Shown: positions 50,639 through 59,101 of the stretch, one piece after another
Layout: every line of letters starts with the position of its first letter
How positions within the stretch are numbered: the first letter of the stretch is position 1
Position numbers and translations under genes: made by a program
Assembly: GCF_000223985.1 (NCBI RefSeq)
Contig: NZ_AFWV01000001.1
Location: forward strand, 1 to 64,000
Reading direction: 5' to 3'
Source of the DNA: Thiocapsa marina 5811
GTDB taxonomy: Bacteria > Pseudomonadota > Gammaproteobacteria > Chromatiales > Chromatiaceae
DNA: 64,000 nt
The notes under the pieces: model-generated
What the model saw: the letters and a program-made list of their open reading frames with translations, nothing else
What the model was told of the DNA's origin: nothing
Databases searched by the model: none

Positions 50639-51282
50639 GGGGGCGACATGGTTTCGACGTGGGTCGCAAAACCTGAGGTGCATGCCGAGGTGCGGGTGAC
50701 CTCGTAAATCCAACCGCAAATCTATAGTTGCCAACGACGACAACTACGCTCTCGCGGCTTAGGCCAGCGAGCCTCTGACCCTTCCCTGCCTATGGGGGGC
50801 GGATTCCAGGGGTAACATTACATGGGATCGCGGTGACGGGGGCTCGGACCTGATCCGCTAAAACCTAATTCGAGATCGCCGACTGATCGCCCTGCCCTTC
50901 GGGCGGCGGAAGGCTAAAAACAATAGAACGGGCTAAGCATGTAGGGCCAATGGCAGAGGGCTTGCGGACGCGGGTTCGATCAATGCACAGGTCGCCTTTG
51001 CTCGTAAGGGCAAAGTGAAAACGGGGCTCACATCGGCGAACCCTGCAGTCGGCTCAGACCGACACGGCAACGCCGAGGGGTAGGAAGAGGGCCAACCTCA
51101 GACCTGCCCTGTAGAGACTCATAGAGACGCTGATCCGGCAACGGTGGAGCGTCCACTAGGATCCGCGGCAACGCGGATAATACGCTCCGCATCCGGACCC
51201 ATCGGGTCGTATCCGATCCGGATGAAGGCATAGTCCAGGCCTCACCGAAAGGTGGGGAATCACTGTCCCGCCGCCTCCACCA
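50639..51282 (+). ncRNA. ssrA: tmRNA (SsrA) interrupted by an intron in the T-loop
   Basis: The 5' end GGGGGCG pairs with CGCCTCC next to the encoded CCA (ending 51282), forming the tRNA-like acceptor. The reading frame resumes at GCC (50730) and encodes ANDDNYALAA with a TAG stop, close to the Escherichia coli tag. The T-arm is split. GCGGGTTCGAT ends at 50980 and TCCCGC resumes at 51266, so the T-stem and 7-nt T-loop form only after the 285-nt insert is removed. The mature RNA would be about 359 nt, a normal tmRNA size. tmRNA rescues stalled ribosomes and tags the unfinished protein for proteolysis. Confidence 0.93.
50981..51265 (+). mobile_element. Group I intron inside tmRNA
   Basis: The upstream exon ends in U (TTCGAT) and the insert ends in G (CACTG), as group I splicing demands. 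An internal guide CGAACCC (about 51037-51043) pairs with the exon GGGTTCG and places a G opposite the terminal U, giving the expected P1 wobble. A P7-like pairing exists: GAGACT (51114-51119, with one bulged A) with AGTCC (51232-51236), the latter in a GGCATAGTCC context resembling the group I core. A nested stem-loop (GGGTAGG with CCTGCCC, inner GAGG with CCTC, 51078-51109) fits P4-P6. P3 and P8 were not resolved. No ORF lies in the intron. Confidence 0.85.
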
Positions 51283-51287
51283 ATCAG

Positions 51288-51325
51288 CGGGCCTTGGAGT
51301 ACACTCCAAGGCCCGTTTTCTTTTT
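51288..51325 (+). terminator. Intrinsic terminator of tmRNA
   Basis: CGGGCCTTGGAGT and ACTCCAAGGCCCG form a strong stem, followed by TTTTCTTTTT. It starts 5 bp after the CCA end of ssrA. Confidence 0.94.
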
Positions 51326-51775
51326 GTGTTCGGCAAGTCCGTGGCAAACTATCGTAAAGTTAACGCGCTGAGCGACATCGACGCAGCCTATATCGCCGGT
51401 TTGATCGACGGCGAGGGCACCGTTTCCCTGCTGCGGAAGCACAAACAGGACAACCGCCAGGTCGTCGTTTCCATTTCCAACACAGACCGCCCGTTGATCA
51501 ACTACCTGCTCGAGGCCATCGGAGCCGGCAAGGCGACAGGCAAGCGCACCTATTCCGAACGGCATACGCCGAGTTTCACGTACGCCATCACCAACCGTCA
51601 CGCACTCGATCTGCTCCGGCAGGTCGCCCCGCACCTTCGGACCTACAAAGCCCGGCGAACCGAGCTGCTCCTTGCCGACTACATTAGGCTCACCCCGCGG
51701 AATGGCCGATACTCCCTGGCCGGAGCATTGGAAAGGGCTGCCTTTATCGAAGCATTCTTCGCGATCGAGCCGTAG
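51326..51775 (+). CDS. LAGLIDADG homing endonuclease
   Basis: A 149-residue single-motif LAGLIDADG protein. The motif is AYIAGLIDGEG (about residues 21-31), containing the acidic catalytic residue, followed by the usual beta-rich body (QVVVSISNTDRPLINYLLEAIG, FTYAITNRHALDLLRQVAPHL). Single-motif enzymes act as dimers on long palindrome-like sites. There is no ATG: the candidates are GTG 51326, at the very end of the tmRNA terminator T-run, and GTG 51341, which I consider equally possible. It stands outside the intron, 44 bp after the tmRNA gene. The likely target is the intron-free ssrA T-loop region, but this is inference. Confidence 0.82.
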   Translation: MFGKSVANYRKVNALSDIDAAYIAGLIDGEGTVSLLRKHKQDNRQVVVSISNTDRPLINYLLEAIGAGKATGKRTYSERHTPSFTYAITNRHALDLLRQVAPHLRTYKARRTELLLADYIRLTPRNGRYSLAGALERAAFIEAFFAIEP

Positions 51776-51839
51776 TTTTCAGGAGAGCGACTTAGTCCGA
51801 TCCGTAACGACCCCTTCGCAGCGCGCCAGACGTGGGCAC

Positions 51840-51965
51840 GTCATTGATGTCTCAGAGAGACGTGTCCGGCGAACATCCGACATTGATCTTAGCCGGATCT
51901 GAGTAGCCGGTGGGAAACAGCGCGGCAAGCCAGCCGAACAACCGCTCGCGCGACACCGGCGCAAG
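51840..51965 (-). pseudogene. Fic gene fragment with internal deletion
   Basis: The minus strand reads APVSRERLFGWLAALFPTGYSDPAKI, matching part of the intact Fic protein at 53996-55120, and then jumps to CSPDTSL, a stop, and DIND. The latter matches its C-terminal CSPDTALRDIND. The central Fic core is missing and a stop codon interrupts the frame. It is a decayed second copy lying about 2 kb before the intact gene. Confidence 0.8.
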
Positions 51966-52027
51966 GGAGTCGATCTCGATCAGGATGATGGCTTGCCAAA
52001 TTTTGCCAAGGAACCTAACCTCGCGCC

Positions 52028-52279
52028 ATGAGCACGATGAACATCTCTTTGCCCGACAGCCTCAAGGCATTCGTCGACGAGCAGGTCAGCCAGCGTGGCT
52101 ATGGCACCAGCAGCGAGTACGTGCGCGAGCTGATCCGCCGCGATCAGGATCGGCTACAACTGCGCAACCTGTTGCTCGCGGGGGCCTCGTCTGCTCCTAC
52201 CGCGCCGGCGAAGGATGCCTACTTCGACAGTCTGCGCGAGCGGGTGCGCGGTGGGATCAAGATCCAACCGAAGGCCTGA
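52028..52279 (+). CDS. parD: ParD-type antitoxin
   Basis: An 83-residue ribbon-helix-helix antitoxin. The DNA-binding part is MNISLPDSLKAFVDEQV with YGTSSEYVRELIRRDQD, typical of ParD; the C-terminal half is the flexible toxin-binding part. It probably represses its own promoter. The start could be ATG 52028 or ATG 52037; I keep the first. The parE-type toxin gene begins 8 bp downstream. Confidence 0.86.
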   Translation: MSTMNISLPDSLKAFVDEQVSQRGYGTSSEYVRELIRRDQDRLQLRNLLLAGASSAPTAPAKDAYFDSLRERVRGGIKIQPKA

Positions 52280-52287
52280 ACGTAGGG

Positions 52288-52617
52288 ATGAAGGCCAAGC
52301 CCGTCGTCCCGCGCGAGCAGGCCCACCAGGACGTCGAGGACGTGGTCGCGCATTACCTAGCGGAGGGCGCCGAGGCAGCTGCTCTCGGCTTCATCAATGC
52401 CTTGGAGAAAGCGTACCGACACATCGGCCTCCATCCGGCTATCAGCTCGCCGCGTTACGCCCACGAGCTAAACTTGCCTGGCCTCCGGTCCTGGCCGCTG
52501 ACCCGGTATCCATACCTTGTCTTCTATGTCGAGCGCCCCGACCGCGTCGACGTCTGGCGGGTGCTGCATGGACAGCGGGACATCCCGGTGTGGATGCAGG
52601 AGCTCGAAGGGACGTGA
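52288..52617 (+). CDS. parE: ParE/RelE-fold toxin
   Basis: A 109-residue toxin of the RelE/ParE superfamily, paired with the ParD-type antitoxin. The C-terminal pattern SWPLTRYPYLVFYVERPDRVDVWRVLHGQRDIP is characteristic. ParE toxins poison DNA gyrase, whereas RelE toxins cut mRNA; the ParD partner favours ParE. Not to be confused with topoisomerase IV subunit ParE at 12933-14819. The ATG at 52288 follows GTAGGG. The next gene starts 31 bp downstream. Confidence 0.84.
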   Translation: MKAKPVVPREQAHQDVEDVVAHYLAEGAEAAALGFINALEKAYRHIGLHPAISSPRYAHELNLPGLRSWPLTRYPYLVFYVERPDRVDVWRVLHGQRDIPVWMQELEGT

Positions 52618-52648
52618 ACATCTGCCGGAGCTACGTCGGCGTTTGGGC

Positions 52649-53968
52649 ATGGAGGATATCGTGACAGAGGATCAGGACACTATTCCGGTACCGGCGCCGA
52701 TCGCTGACCGTGGCGACGGCCCTGTCAGCCGAGAAGCGCTGTACGAGATGGTCTGGTCCGAGCCCATGCTCAAAGTCGCAGCACGGTTCAGCGTTTCCTC
52801 CAGCTACATGGCCAGGGTCTGCACGCTGCTCAACGTCCCGCGGCCGGAGCGCGGCTACTGGGCGAAGCTGGCAGTCGGCAGAGCGCCGAAGCAGCCGCCA
52901 CTCCCCGAGCCGCGCCCCGGCGACCCGCTTGAGTGGACGCGCGACGGCACCCCGCCGGAACGCGCCCGTTCGCTACCGATGCCTCCAGACAGGACGTCTC
53001 GGCGAAAACGTGCAGCGCGGTCGCCGCTGCCGGATCGACATCCGCTGGTAAGCGGTGCCAAGCCGCTCTTCGAGGCGGGGCGTCTCTCTTGGACCGGTGG
53101 GTACCTCAAGCCCGTCAAGAGACTGCTCGTCGATCTTGCGGTCACCAAGACAGGGTTGGACAAGGCACTCGCCTTCGCGAACGAATTCTTCTTGGCCCTG
53201 GAAGCACGCGACCATCGTGTGGTCATCGCTCCCAACTCCGAGCCGTTTCATCGCGCAGAGGTCGACGAGCGCGAGAATCCGGCTAAGGGCCACCACCATA
53301 ACAACCTGTGGTCACCGATACGCTGCACGGTTGTCTACATCGGAACCGTGGCGATTGGCCTTACGATCATCGAGATGTCCGAGGAAACGGAGGTCCGATA
53401 CGTTAACGGAGAGTATATCCGGCTGACCGAAGACGCTCCCAAGCGCCGTGGCCGCTCCGCACATAATCATGGCTGGACGAGTACCCGCGATTTCCCGACC
53501 GGGCGCCTCTGCCTGCAGGTCTACTCGCCATACCCGCGAGCGGACTGGATCCAGCAGTGGCGAGAAACGCCGGCCCGAGACCTTTCTGCTCGCATCCCCA
53601 GCATCGTCCGGGAACTTGAGAAGGCCACGGTCGAGATCGCACGCCTTGTCGAGGAAGGACAGCGCCAAGCGGAGCTCGAACGCCAGCGCTGGGAGGCTCA
53701 GCGAGAGGAGTGGCGCCGCGAGGAGGAGGTGCGACGGGCCGCCAAGGCACTGAAGGACAGCAAAGAAGAACTGCTCCAGATCATCGAGGTCTGGGCGGCG
53801 GCGAAGCGACTTGAGGAGTTCTTTGCCGACGCCGAGCGTCGTGCGCAGGATTTACCGAGTGAGCAACGGGAGGGCACAACAGCAAGACTTCGACGAGCGC
53901 GCGGCCTGATCGGCAGCACCGATGCGCTGGAGCGATTCGACGCATGGCGGGCACCGGAGGAGCGATAA
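52649..53968 (+). CDS. Unknown protein with helix-turn-helix-like start and coiled-coil end
   Basis: A 439-residue protein I cannot assign to a named family. Around residues 27-70 it has a possible helix-turn-helix: VSREALYEMVWSEPMLKVA, then FSVSSSYMARVCTLLNVP and GYWAKLAVG. A middle domain has strands (VVYIGTVAIGLTIIEMSE). Residues 325-410 are rich in Glu/Arg/Gln and look like a coiled coil (RQAELERQRWEAQREEWRREEEV). No catalytic motif stands out. It follows the ParDE pair closely on the same strand and ends 28 bp before the convergent Fic gene. A DNA-binding defence or regulatory role is plausible only from context. Confidence 0.6.
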   Translation: MEDIVTEDQDTIPVPAPIADRGDGPVSREALYEMVWSEPMLKVAARFSVSSSYMARVCTLLNVPRPERGYWAKLAVGRAPKQPPLPEPRPGDPLEWTRDGTPPERARSLPMPPDRTSRRKRAARSPLPDRHPLVSGAKPLFEAGRLSWTGGYLKPVKRLLVDLAVTKTGLDKALAFANEFFLALEARDHRVVIAPNSEPFHRAEVDERENPAKGHHHNNLWSPIRCTVVYIGTVAIGLTIIEMSEETEVRYVNGEYIRLTEDAPKRRGRSAHNHGWTSTRDFPTGRLCLQVYSPYPRADWIQQWRETPARDLSARIPSIVRELEKATVEIARLVEEGQRQAELERQRWEAQREEWRREEEVRRAAKALKDSKEELLQIIEVWAAAKRLEEFFADAERRAQDLPSEQREGTTARLRRARGLIGSTDALERFDAWRAPEER

Positions 53969-53995
53969 AATCGGTCTGCATTTCGAGAACCTTGG

Positions 53996-55120
53996 CTACG
54001 TCGGTATGCCGTTCAGCTCATACCCAGTGCTGCGCCCACCTGCATCCGTTTTCCGCAATACGCCCCGCGCCAGCAGGTCGTTGATATCACGCAAGGCCGT
54101 GTCCGGCGAACATTTGGCAATGGCCGCCCACTTGCTGCTGGTGAGCTTGCCTTCGAAGCCGTCGATCAGCCGGTTGAGCAGCTTCGCCTGTCGCTCGTTC
54201 AATGGCGTGGTCGCCCAGCGCTGCCAGAACCGTGTCTTGACGAACACGGCGTCGAGGCTGTGCTGTGCCTGATCGAGGGCGCGATGGAGGGTGTCGAGAA
54301 ACCAGGCGAGCCACTCGGTGACATTCATCGACTGTTTCTGAGTCCGTTCCAGAATGTCGTAGTAGGCCGTGCGTTCCCGCTGGATCTGCGCCGACAGGCT
54401 GTAGAAGCGCTGGGGGCTGCCGTCGGCGCGCGCCAGCAACAGATCACCGATGGCTCGGGCGATACGGCCGTTGCCGTCGTCGAACGGGTGCAGGGTGACG
54501 AACCACAAATGGCCGAGCCCGGCCTTGATGAGCGGAGGATCCTTCGAGGCATCATTGATCCAATCGAGGAATCGACGCGTTTCCGCGTCCAGACGATCCG
54601 CCGGCGGCGCCTCGAAATGGACACGCTGTCGGCCGATCGGGCCGGACACGACCTGCATCGGACCGCTAGTATCGTCGCGCCAAGTTCCGACCTTGATCTT
54701 GGACAGACCTGAGTAGCCGGTGGGAAACAGCGCTGCGTGCCAGCCGAACAACCGCTCGCGTGTCACCGGCGCATGGCAGTCGGCGGTGGCATCAAGCACC
54801 ATCTCGACCACGCCTTCGACGTGACGATCAACCGGGGCCAGGGCGCCGATATCCACGCCAAGACGACGGGCGATGGACGAACGCACGGATTCGACATCGA
54901 GATGCTCACCCTCGATCTCACTGGTCTTCACCACGTCCGCGGTGAGCGCGCCAAGGCTGGCCTGATCGCGCAGCGCCATCCCGACATCGGCCAGGCGTCC
55001 CAGCAAGAAACCCTGTGCGCGACTCACGTCCGCCATCGGACCGGCCAATGTCGCCAGGTCAAAACGCCAGTTCGGCCAGTCGTTGGTCTGCCAGATGTAC
55101 TTGCAATCACCGCTGTTCAT
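53996..55120 (-). CDS. Fic family protein (AMP transferase type)
   Basis: A 374-residue Fic protein. The N-terminal DUF4172-like segment is YIWQTNDWPNWRFDLATL. A TSEIEGE-type stretch (VKTSEIEGEHLDVESV) carries the inhibitory helix with Ser-x-x-x-Glu spacing, and the catalytic loop is HPFDDGNGRIAR (HxFxDGNGR), complete. A C-terminal winged-helix part follows (PDTALRDINDLLARGVLRK). Such enzymes usually transfer AMP to target proteins and are self-inhibited. The ATG at 55120 is used; the frame is open upstream but not family-like. A decayed relative lies at 51840-51965. Confidence 0.87.
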   Translation of the reverse strand: MNSGDCKYIWQTNDWPNWRFDLATLAGPMADVSRAQGFLLGRLADVGMALRDQASLGALTADVVKTSEIEGEHLDVESVRSSIARRLGVDIGALAPVDRHVEGVVEMVLDATADCHAPVTRERLFGWHAALFPTGYSGLSKIKVGTWRDDTSGPMQVVSGPIGRQRVHFEAPPADRLDAETRRFLDWINDASKDPPLIKAGLGHLWFVTLHPFDDGNGRIARAIGDLLLARADGSPQRFYSLSAQIQRERTAYYDILERTQKQSMNVTEWLAWFLDTLHRALDQAQHSLDAVFVKTRFWQRWATTPLNERQAKLLNRLIDGFEGKLTSSKWAAIAKCSPDTALRDINDLLARGVLRKTDAGGRSTGYELNGIPT

Positions 55121-55270
55121 GCGGAGATTGTGGGCCGGATTCTCCGCATCGGGCAAGTTATTCACCGCACCTTGTGCGGTTAAAGTGGGCGCTATTCGCC
55201 TTGGTCTGTGGTCAGCCACTCCGCGATGCCCTACCCTGTGACATCAAGATTCATCTTGACGGAATCGGCC

Positions 55271-55501
55271 ATGTCGACCACTGCCCGCGAGAAGTTCTCA
55301 TCCCAAGCTGCGCCCGAGGTTCTGGCAGCACTGCGTCAGATCGCCGAAGGCCAAGGGCGCCAATTCCAATCCGTGTTGGACGAAGCCCTGCGCGAGTACA
55401 TCGACCGCCAGCAGAAGGAGCGGCCGCGGCGGCATGTCATGACCGCGTTCGCCTCCAGTCTCGATGAGTTCGAGAGCCTGTATCGCGAACTGGCCAAGTG
55501 A
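55271..55501 (+). CDS. Antitoxin of a Doc-like pair
   Basis: A 76-residue small protein with SSQAAPEVLAALRQIAEGQGRQFQSVLDEALREYIDRQ, a ribbon-helix-helix-like pattern, and a short tail (SLDEFESLYRELAK). It overlaps the next frame by a GTGA junction, and that frame is a broken Doc toxin, so this is its antitoxin. It appears intact. An antitoxin surviving after toxin loss can act as an anti-addiction factor or a regulator. Confidence 0.7.
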   Translation: MSTTAREKFSSQAAPEVLAALRQIAEGQGRQFQSVLDEALREYIDRQQKERPRRHVMTAFASSLDEFESLYRELAK

Positions 55502-55815
55502 CCAACCGAGATTATCCAACCATGGCCGATGTCATCGGCATACACACTCTCTTGATCCGGCGCTATGGCGCAGCGCCCGGCATGCGCGATCCAGGCGCGC
55601 TGGAAGCAGCGTTGTTCCTGCGTCAGACCGGTTACCACAAAGACATCCTTGCCTAAGCGGTCGCAATGGTAGAGAGGCTCGGCCTCAACCATCTTTTCGT
55701 GTACGCAAACACGCGAGTCGCCTTTGCCGCCATCGACGTCTTTCTGCGCAGCGACCGACGGCACTTAGCCCTGTTGCCTCACCCGGCCTGCACGCAAAAT
55801 AGTTGCCGCGCATGA
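55498..55815 (+). pseudogene. Doc (death-on-curing) toxin, inactivated
   Basis: From GTG 55498 the frame reads ADVIGIHTLLIRRYGAAPGMRDPGALEAALF, clearly Doc. A TAA then interrupts the frame after KDILA (55651-55653), where a GAA codon would be expected. Downstream the same frame continues AVAMVERLGLNHLFVYANTRVAFAAIDVFL, in which the Fic motif HxFxxGNKR has become HLFVYANTR. Both the stop and the motif loss would destroy activity. Confidence 0.87.
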
Positions 55816-55923
55816 AGCGCAGAGAGCATTTCCACAACCGCCGCTCCCGACATCTCGCGCGACCCCAGCAATTGGCATATGCTCGCGCGTATGTCTTCGC
55901 CCTTCCCGTCGGATCGATCTCCT

Positions 55924-56172
55924 ATGCACCCTGAACGCCACGTCCGCCTGTTTCGCAACGGTCGCAATCAAGCTTTACGCATCCCTCGGGAGCTCGAGCT
56001 GGACGCGGACGAGGCGATTATCCGCAAGGACGGCGAGCGTCTGATCGTCGAGCCGGTGAAGCGACGGCCGGACCTCGCCACGCTACTCGCCGGATGGGAG
56101 ATGTTGGACGAGACCCTCCCCGATGTCGACGAAGGGCTATTGCCCTTTCGGTTGGACGACATCCGACTTTAA
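55924..56172 (+). CDS. vapB: VapB-type antitoxin
   Basis: An 82-residue antitoxin with an AbrB/SpoVT-like N-terminus (HVRLFRNGRNQALRIPRELEL) and the acidic C-terminal tail (LPDVDEGLLPFRLDDIRL) that normally blocks the VapC active site. I use the ATG at 55924. The TAA stop (56170-56172) lies in the left end of a palindromic element. Two such elements separate it from the truncated vapC, which normally would start within a few bases. Confidence 0.83.
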   Translation: MHPERHVRLFRNGRNQALRIPRELELDADEAIIRKDGERLIVEPVKRRPDLATLLAGWEMLDETLPDVDEGLLPFRLDDIRL

Positions 56173-56254
56173 ACCGCGCCCGGTGCGGTATGCGATGTTT
56201 TTGGATGGGATCGGCCCCGGCAAACTTGACGACCGCTGAAGTCGGCGCGGTTTA
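56168..56254. repeat. Palindrome-ended gene-border element, copy 11 (type I)
   Basis: Ends are TTTAAACCGCGCC and GGCGCGGTTTA. The interior closely matches the copy at 32763, including GATGTTTTTGGATGGGATC. The left end supplies the stop of vapB. Confidence 0.87.
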
Positions 56255-56275
56255 GATATTAAAAAGAACTAGAAT

Positions 56276-56362
56276 TTTAAACCGCGTCCACGCTAAGGGC
56301 CGTGGATGCGCGAAACGTCGTTCTCGCTGGAAAATGGGCATCTCGCTCTGGACGCGGTTTAA
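56276..56362. repeat. Palindrome-ended gene-border element, copy 12 (type II)
   Basis: Ends are TTTAAACCGCGTCC and GGACGCGGTTTAA. It follows the type I element after a 21-bp A/T-rich spacer, the same arrangement as at 32763-32955. It ends 5 bp before the vapC fragment start. Confidence 0.87.
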
Positions 56363-56367
56363 GTGCC

Positions 56368-56517
56368 ATGGCAAACATTGCGGGCCTGCGCTACCTGCTC
56401 GACACCAACATCCTCTCCGCGCTGATCCGTCAACCCCGGGGAACGGTGGCCGCGACGCTCGCTCGGCGCGGCTACGGAAAGGGATCCGCCCCTTGCCCCC
56501 ACGACATTCCGTGCTGA
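56368..56517 (+). pseudogene. VapC toxin fragment (PIN domain N-terminus)
   Basis: A 49-codon frame starting LRYLLDTNILSALIRQPRGTVAA, the first strand and helix of a PIN ribonuclease domain with the first metal-binding Asp. After about 33 residues homology ends and an unrelated stretch leads to a stop. The other acidic residues of the PIN site are missing, so it cannot cut RNA. No continuation was found before hsdR (56518-56731). Confidence 0.82.
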
Positions 56518-56731
56518 CCTTGCCGGACGATTCCACCATCGCCGACTATCCACCCTTACTTCCGCCAGAGAATCGTCATCCCGAGCCGCGCGGCCGGGGC
56601 TCCCCCTTCCCTATGGAGTTGCGTAGACTGGCGCCCGAACTGCCGGTACAAGGTTGGGCTCGTATTCTTGGGACGTCAGCCCGTCTCCGAGCCCCGCGCA
56701 CCGTGAATCCAACAGGGAAGCTCACCCGGGC

Positions 56732-59098
56732 ATGAACAAGAAGGCGCTGACCGAAGCAGACATTCGCTCCAAGTTCATCACGCCCGCGCTGGTCGGTGCG
56801 CATGGGGACAAGTGGGACCTCCTGACACAGGTGCGCGAGGAGGTCTACTTCACCAGAGGCCGGGTCATCGTTCGCGGGAAGACGGTGAAGCGTGGCGTCG
56901 CCAGACGCGCCGACTACGTCCTCGTGTACAGGCCCAACATCCCGCTCGCCCTCATCGAGGCTAAGGACAACAATCACGCCGTCGGCGACGGCATGCAGCA
57001 AGCGCTGGACTGCGCGGAAACCCTCGATATTCCCTTCGTCTACAGCTCCAACGGCGACGCCTTTCTGGAACACGACCGCACGGTGACCACCGGAGCCGTG
57101 ACGCGCGAAATCCCCCTCGACCAATTCCCCACCCCGGCCGAGCTCTGGGCGCGCTACTGCAAGGCCAAGGGGTTGGTCGCGGAAGGGCAGGCCGTCACGG
57201 TTCAGGACTATTTTGACGACGGTTCCGGCAAGGCCCCCCGCTATTACCAGCGCATTGCCATCAACCGCACCGTGGAGGCCATTGCCCGCGGCGCGAGCCG
57301 AATCCTGCTGGTCATGGCCACGGGGACGGGCAAGACCTACACCGCCTTTCAGATCATCTGGCGGCTGTGGCGATCGGGCGCCAAGAAACGCATCCTGTTT
57401 CTGGTGGACCGCAACATCCTGGCCGACCAGACCAAGACCAACGACTTCAAGCCCTTCGGTCAGGCCATGACCAAGATCACCAACCGCACGGTGGACAAGG
57501 CGTTCGAGATCTATCTCTGCCTCTATCAAGCGGTGACCGGTACCGAGGAAGAGCAGAACATTTACAGGCAGTTCTCCCCGGATTTCTTCGATCTGGTCTT
57601 CGTGGACGAGTGTCATCGGGGCAGCGCCGCGGACGATGCCGCCTGGCGAAAGGTGCTCGAATACTTCTCCACGGCGACCCAGATCGGGATGACGGCCACC
57701 CCCAAGGAGACCAAAGAGGTCTCGAACATCGACTACTTCGGCGAGCCCATCTACACCTACTCGTTGCGGCAGGGCATCTCGGACGGCTTTCTCGCGCCCT
57801 ACAAGGTCGTACGCATCGGGCTTGATCGGGATCTCGACGGCTGGCGCCCGGAGTCCGGGCAAACCGACAGGTTCGGTCATGCCATCGAGGACCGCGAATA
57901 CAACGACAGCGACTACGACAAGAACCTCGTCCTCGACCAACGCACCACCCTGGTCGCCGCCAAGATCACCGAGTTTCTCAAGGCGACGGACCGTTTCGCC
58001 AAGACCATCGTCTTCTGCCAAAACATCGACCATGCGGAGCGCATGCGTCAGGCCCTGGTCAATGCTAACCCGGACCTGGCAGCCGCCAACAGCAAGTACG
58101 TGATGCGCATCACCGGCGACAACGACGAGGGCAAGGCACAGCTCGACAATTTCATCGACCCGGAATCCACCTTTCCCGTCATCGCCGTCACCTCCCAGCT
58201 CATGTCCACCGGTGTGGATGCCCAGACCTGCCACCTGATCGTGCTCGACAAACGCATCGACTCCATGACCGAGTTCAAGCAGATCATCGGCCGCGGCACC
58301 CGCATCAACGAGGACTACAACAAGCTCTACTTCACCATCATGGATTTCCGGCGGGCGACCGCCCTTTTCGCCGACCCGGACTTCGATGGCGATCCCGTAC
58401 AGATCTACGAGCCAGGCCCCGATCAGCCGCCCATCCCGCCGGACGATAAGCCGCAGGAAGGGGAAGGAGAGGCCGGCGGGGAGGGCGACGCTGATCCGTT
58501 CGACGGCAATCAAGACACGTCCGGCCCCGGCGTCACGCGCTACTACGTGGACGACGTCGAGGTCCGCATCGTCACGGAGCGGGTGCAGTACCTCGATGCG
58601 GACGGCAAGCTCATCACCGAGTCCTTGCGGGACTACTCCCGCAAGACCTTGCGCAAGACCTACGCCTCCCTGGACGCCTTCCTCAACGCCTGGAACGACG
58701 CCGACCGCAAGCAGGTCATCCTGGAAGAGCTTGTCGCCCAAGGTGTGTTCCTCGACGAGCTCGCCGAACAGGTCGGCCGCGACTACGACGCCTTCGATCT
58801 CGTCTGCCACGTCGCCTTCGACCAACCGCCCCTGACGCGGCAGGAACGGGCCGAGAAGGTGCGCAAGCGCAACGTCTTCGGCACCTATGGCGACCAGGCC
58901 CGCGCTGTCCTCGATGCCCTGCTCCAGAAATACGCCGATGCCGGCATCCGCAGCGTCGAGTCCCTGGACATCCTCAAGGTGGACCCGCTGCCCACCTTGG
59001 GCACCCCGATGGAAATCGTCAAACTCTTCGGCGGCAAGAGCGCCTATCTTGCCGCCGTGCGTCAACTTGAAACCGCCCTGTATCAGAAGGCCGCCTGA
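56732..59098 (+). CDS. hsdR: Type I restriction enzyme R subunit
   Basis: A 788-residue HsdR-like translocase-nuclease. The N-terminal nuclease domain has the PD-(D/E)xK pattern ([23 protein letters not shown]). Helicase motifs follow: Walker [13 protein letters not shown] (about residue 197), DECH box [10 protein letters not shown] (about 295), MTATPKE, and the late motif [12 protein letters not shown]. An acidic Gly/Glu-rich linker near residue 575 precedes the C-terminal domain. With HsdM and HsdS it cuts unmodified DNA after ATP-driven translocation. ATG 56732 gives a start matching the family. Confidence 0.9.
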   Translation: MNKKALTEADIRSKFITPALVGAHGDKWDLLTQVREEVYFTRGRVIVRGKTVKRGVARRADYVLVYRPNIPLALIEAKDNNHAVGDGMQQALDCAETLDIPFVYSSNGDAFLEHDRTVTTGAVTREIPLDQFPTPAELWARYCKAKGLVAEGQAVTVQDYFDDGSGKAPRYYQRIAINRTVEAIARGASRILLVMATGTGKTYTAFQIIWRLWRSGAKKRILFLVDRNILADQTKTNDFKPFGQAMTKITNRTVDKAFEIYLCLYQAVTGTEEEQNIYRQFSPDFFDLVFVDECHRGSAADDAAWRKVLEYFSTATQIGMTATPKETKEVSNIDYFGEPIYTYSLRQGISDGFLAPYKVVRIGLDRDLDGWRPESGQTDRFGHAIEDREYNDSDYDKNLVLDQRTTLVAAKITEFLKATDRFAKTIVFCQNIDHAERMRQALVNANPDLAAANSKYVMRITGDNDEGKAQLDNFIDPESTFPVIAVTSQLMSTGVDAQTCHLIVLDKRIDSMTEFKQIIGRGTRINEDYNKLYFTIMDFRRATALFADPDFDGDPVQIYEPGPDQPPIPPDDKPQEGEGEAGGEGDADPFDGNQDTSGPGVTRYYVDDVEVRIVTERVQYLDADGKLITESLRDYSRKTLRKTYASLDAFLNAWNDADRKQVILEELVAQGVFLDELAEQVGRDYDAFDLVCHVAFDQPPLTRQERAEKVRKRNVFGTYGDQARAVLDALLQKYADAGIRSVESLDILKVDPLPTLGTPMEIVKLFGGKSAYLAAVRQLETALYQKAA

Positions 59099-59101
59099 CC
59101 C

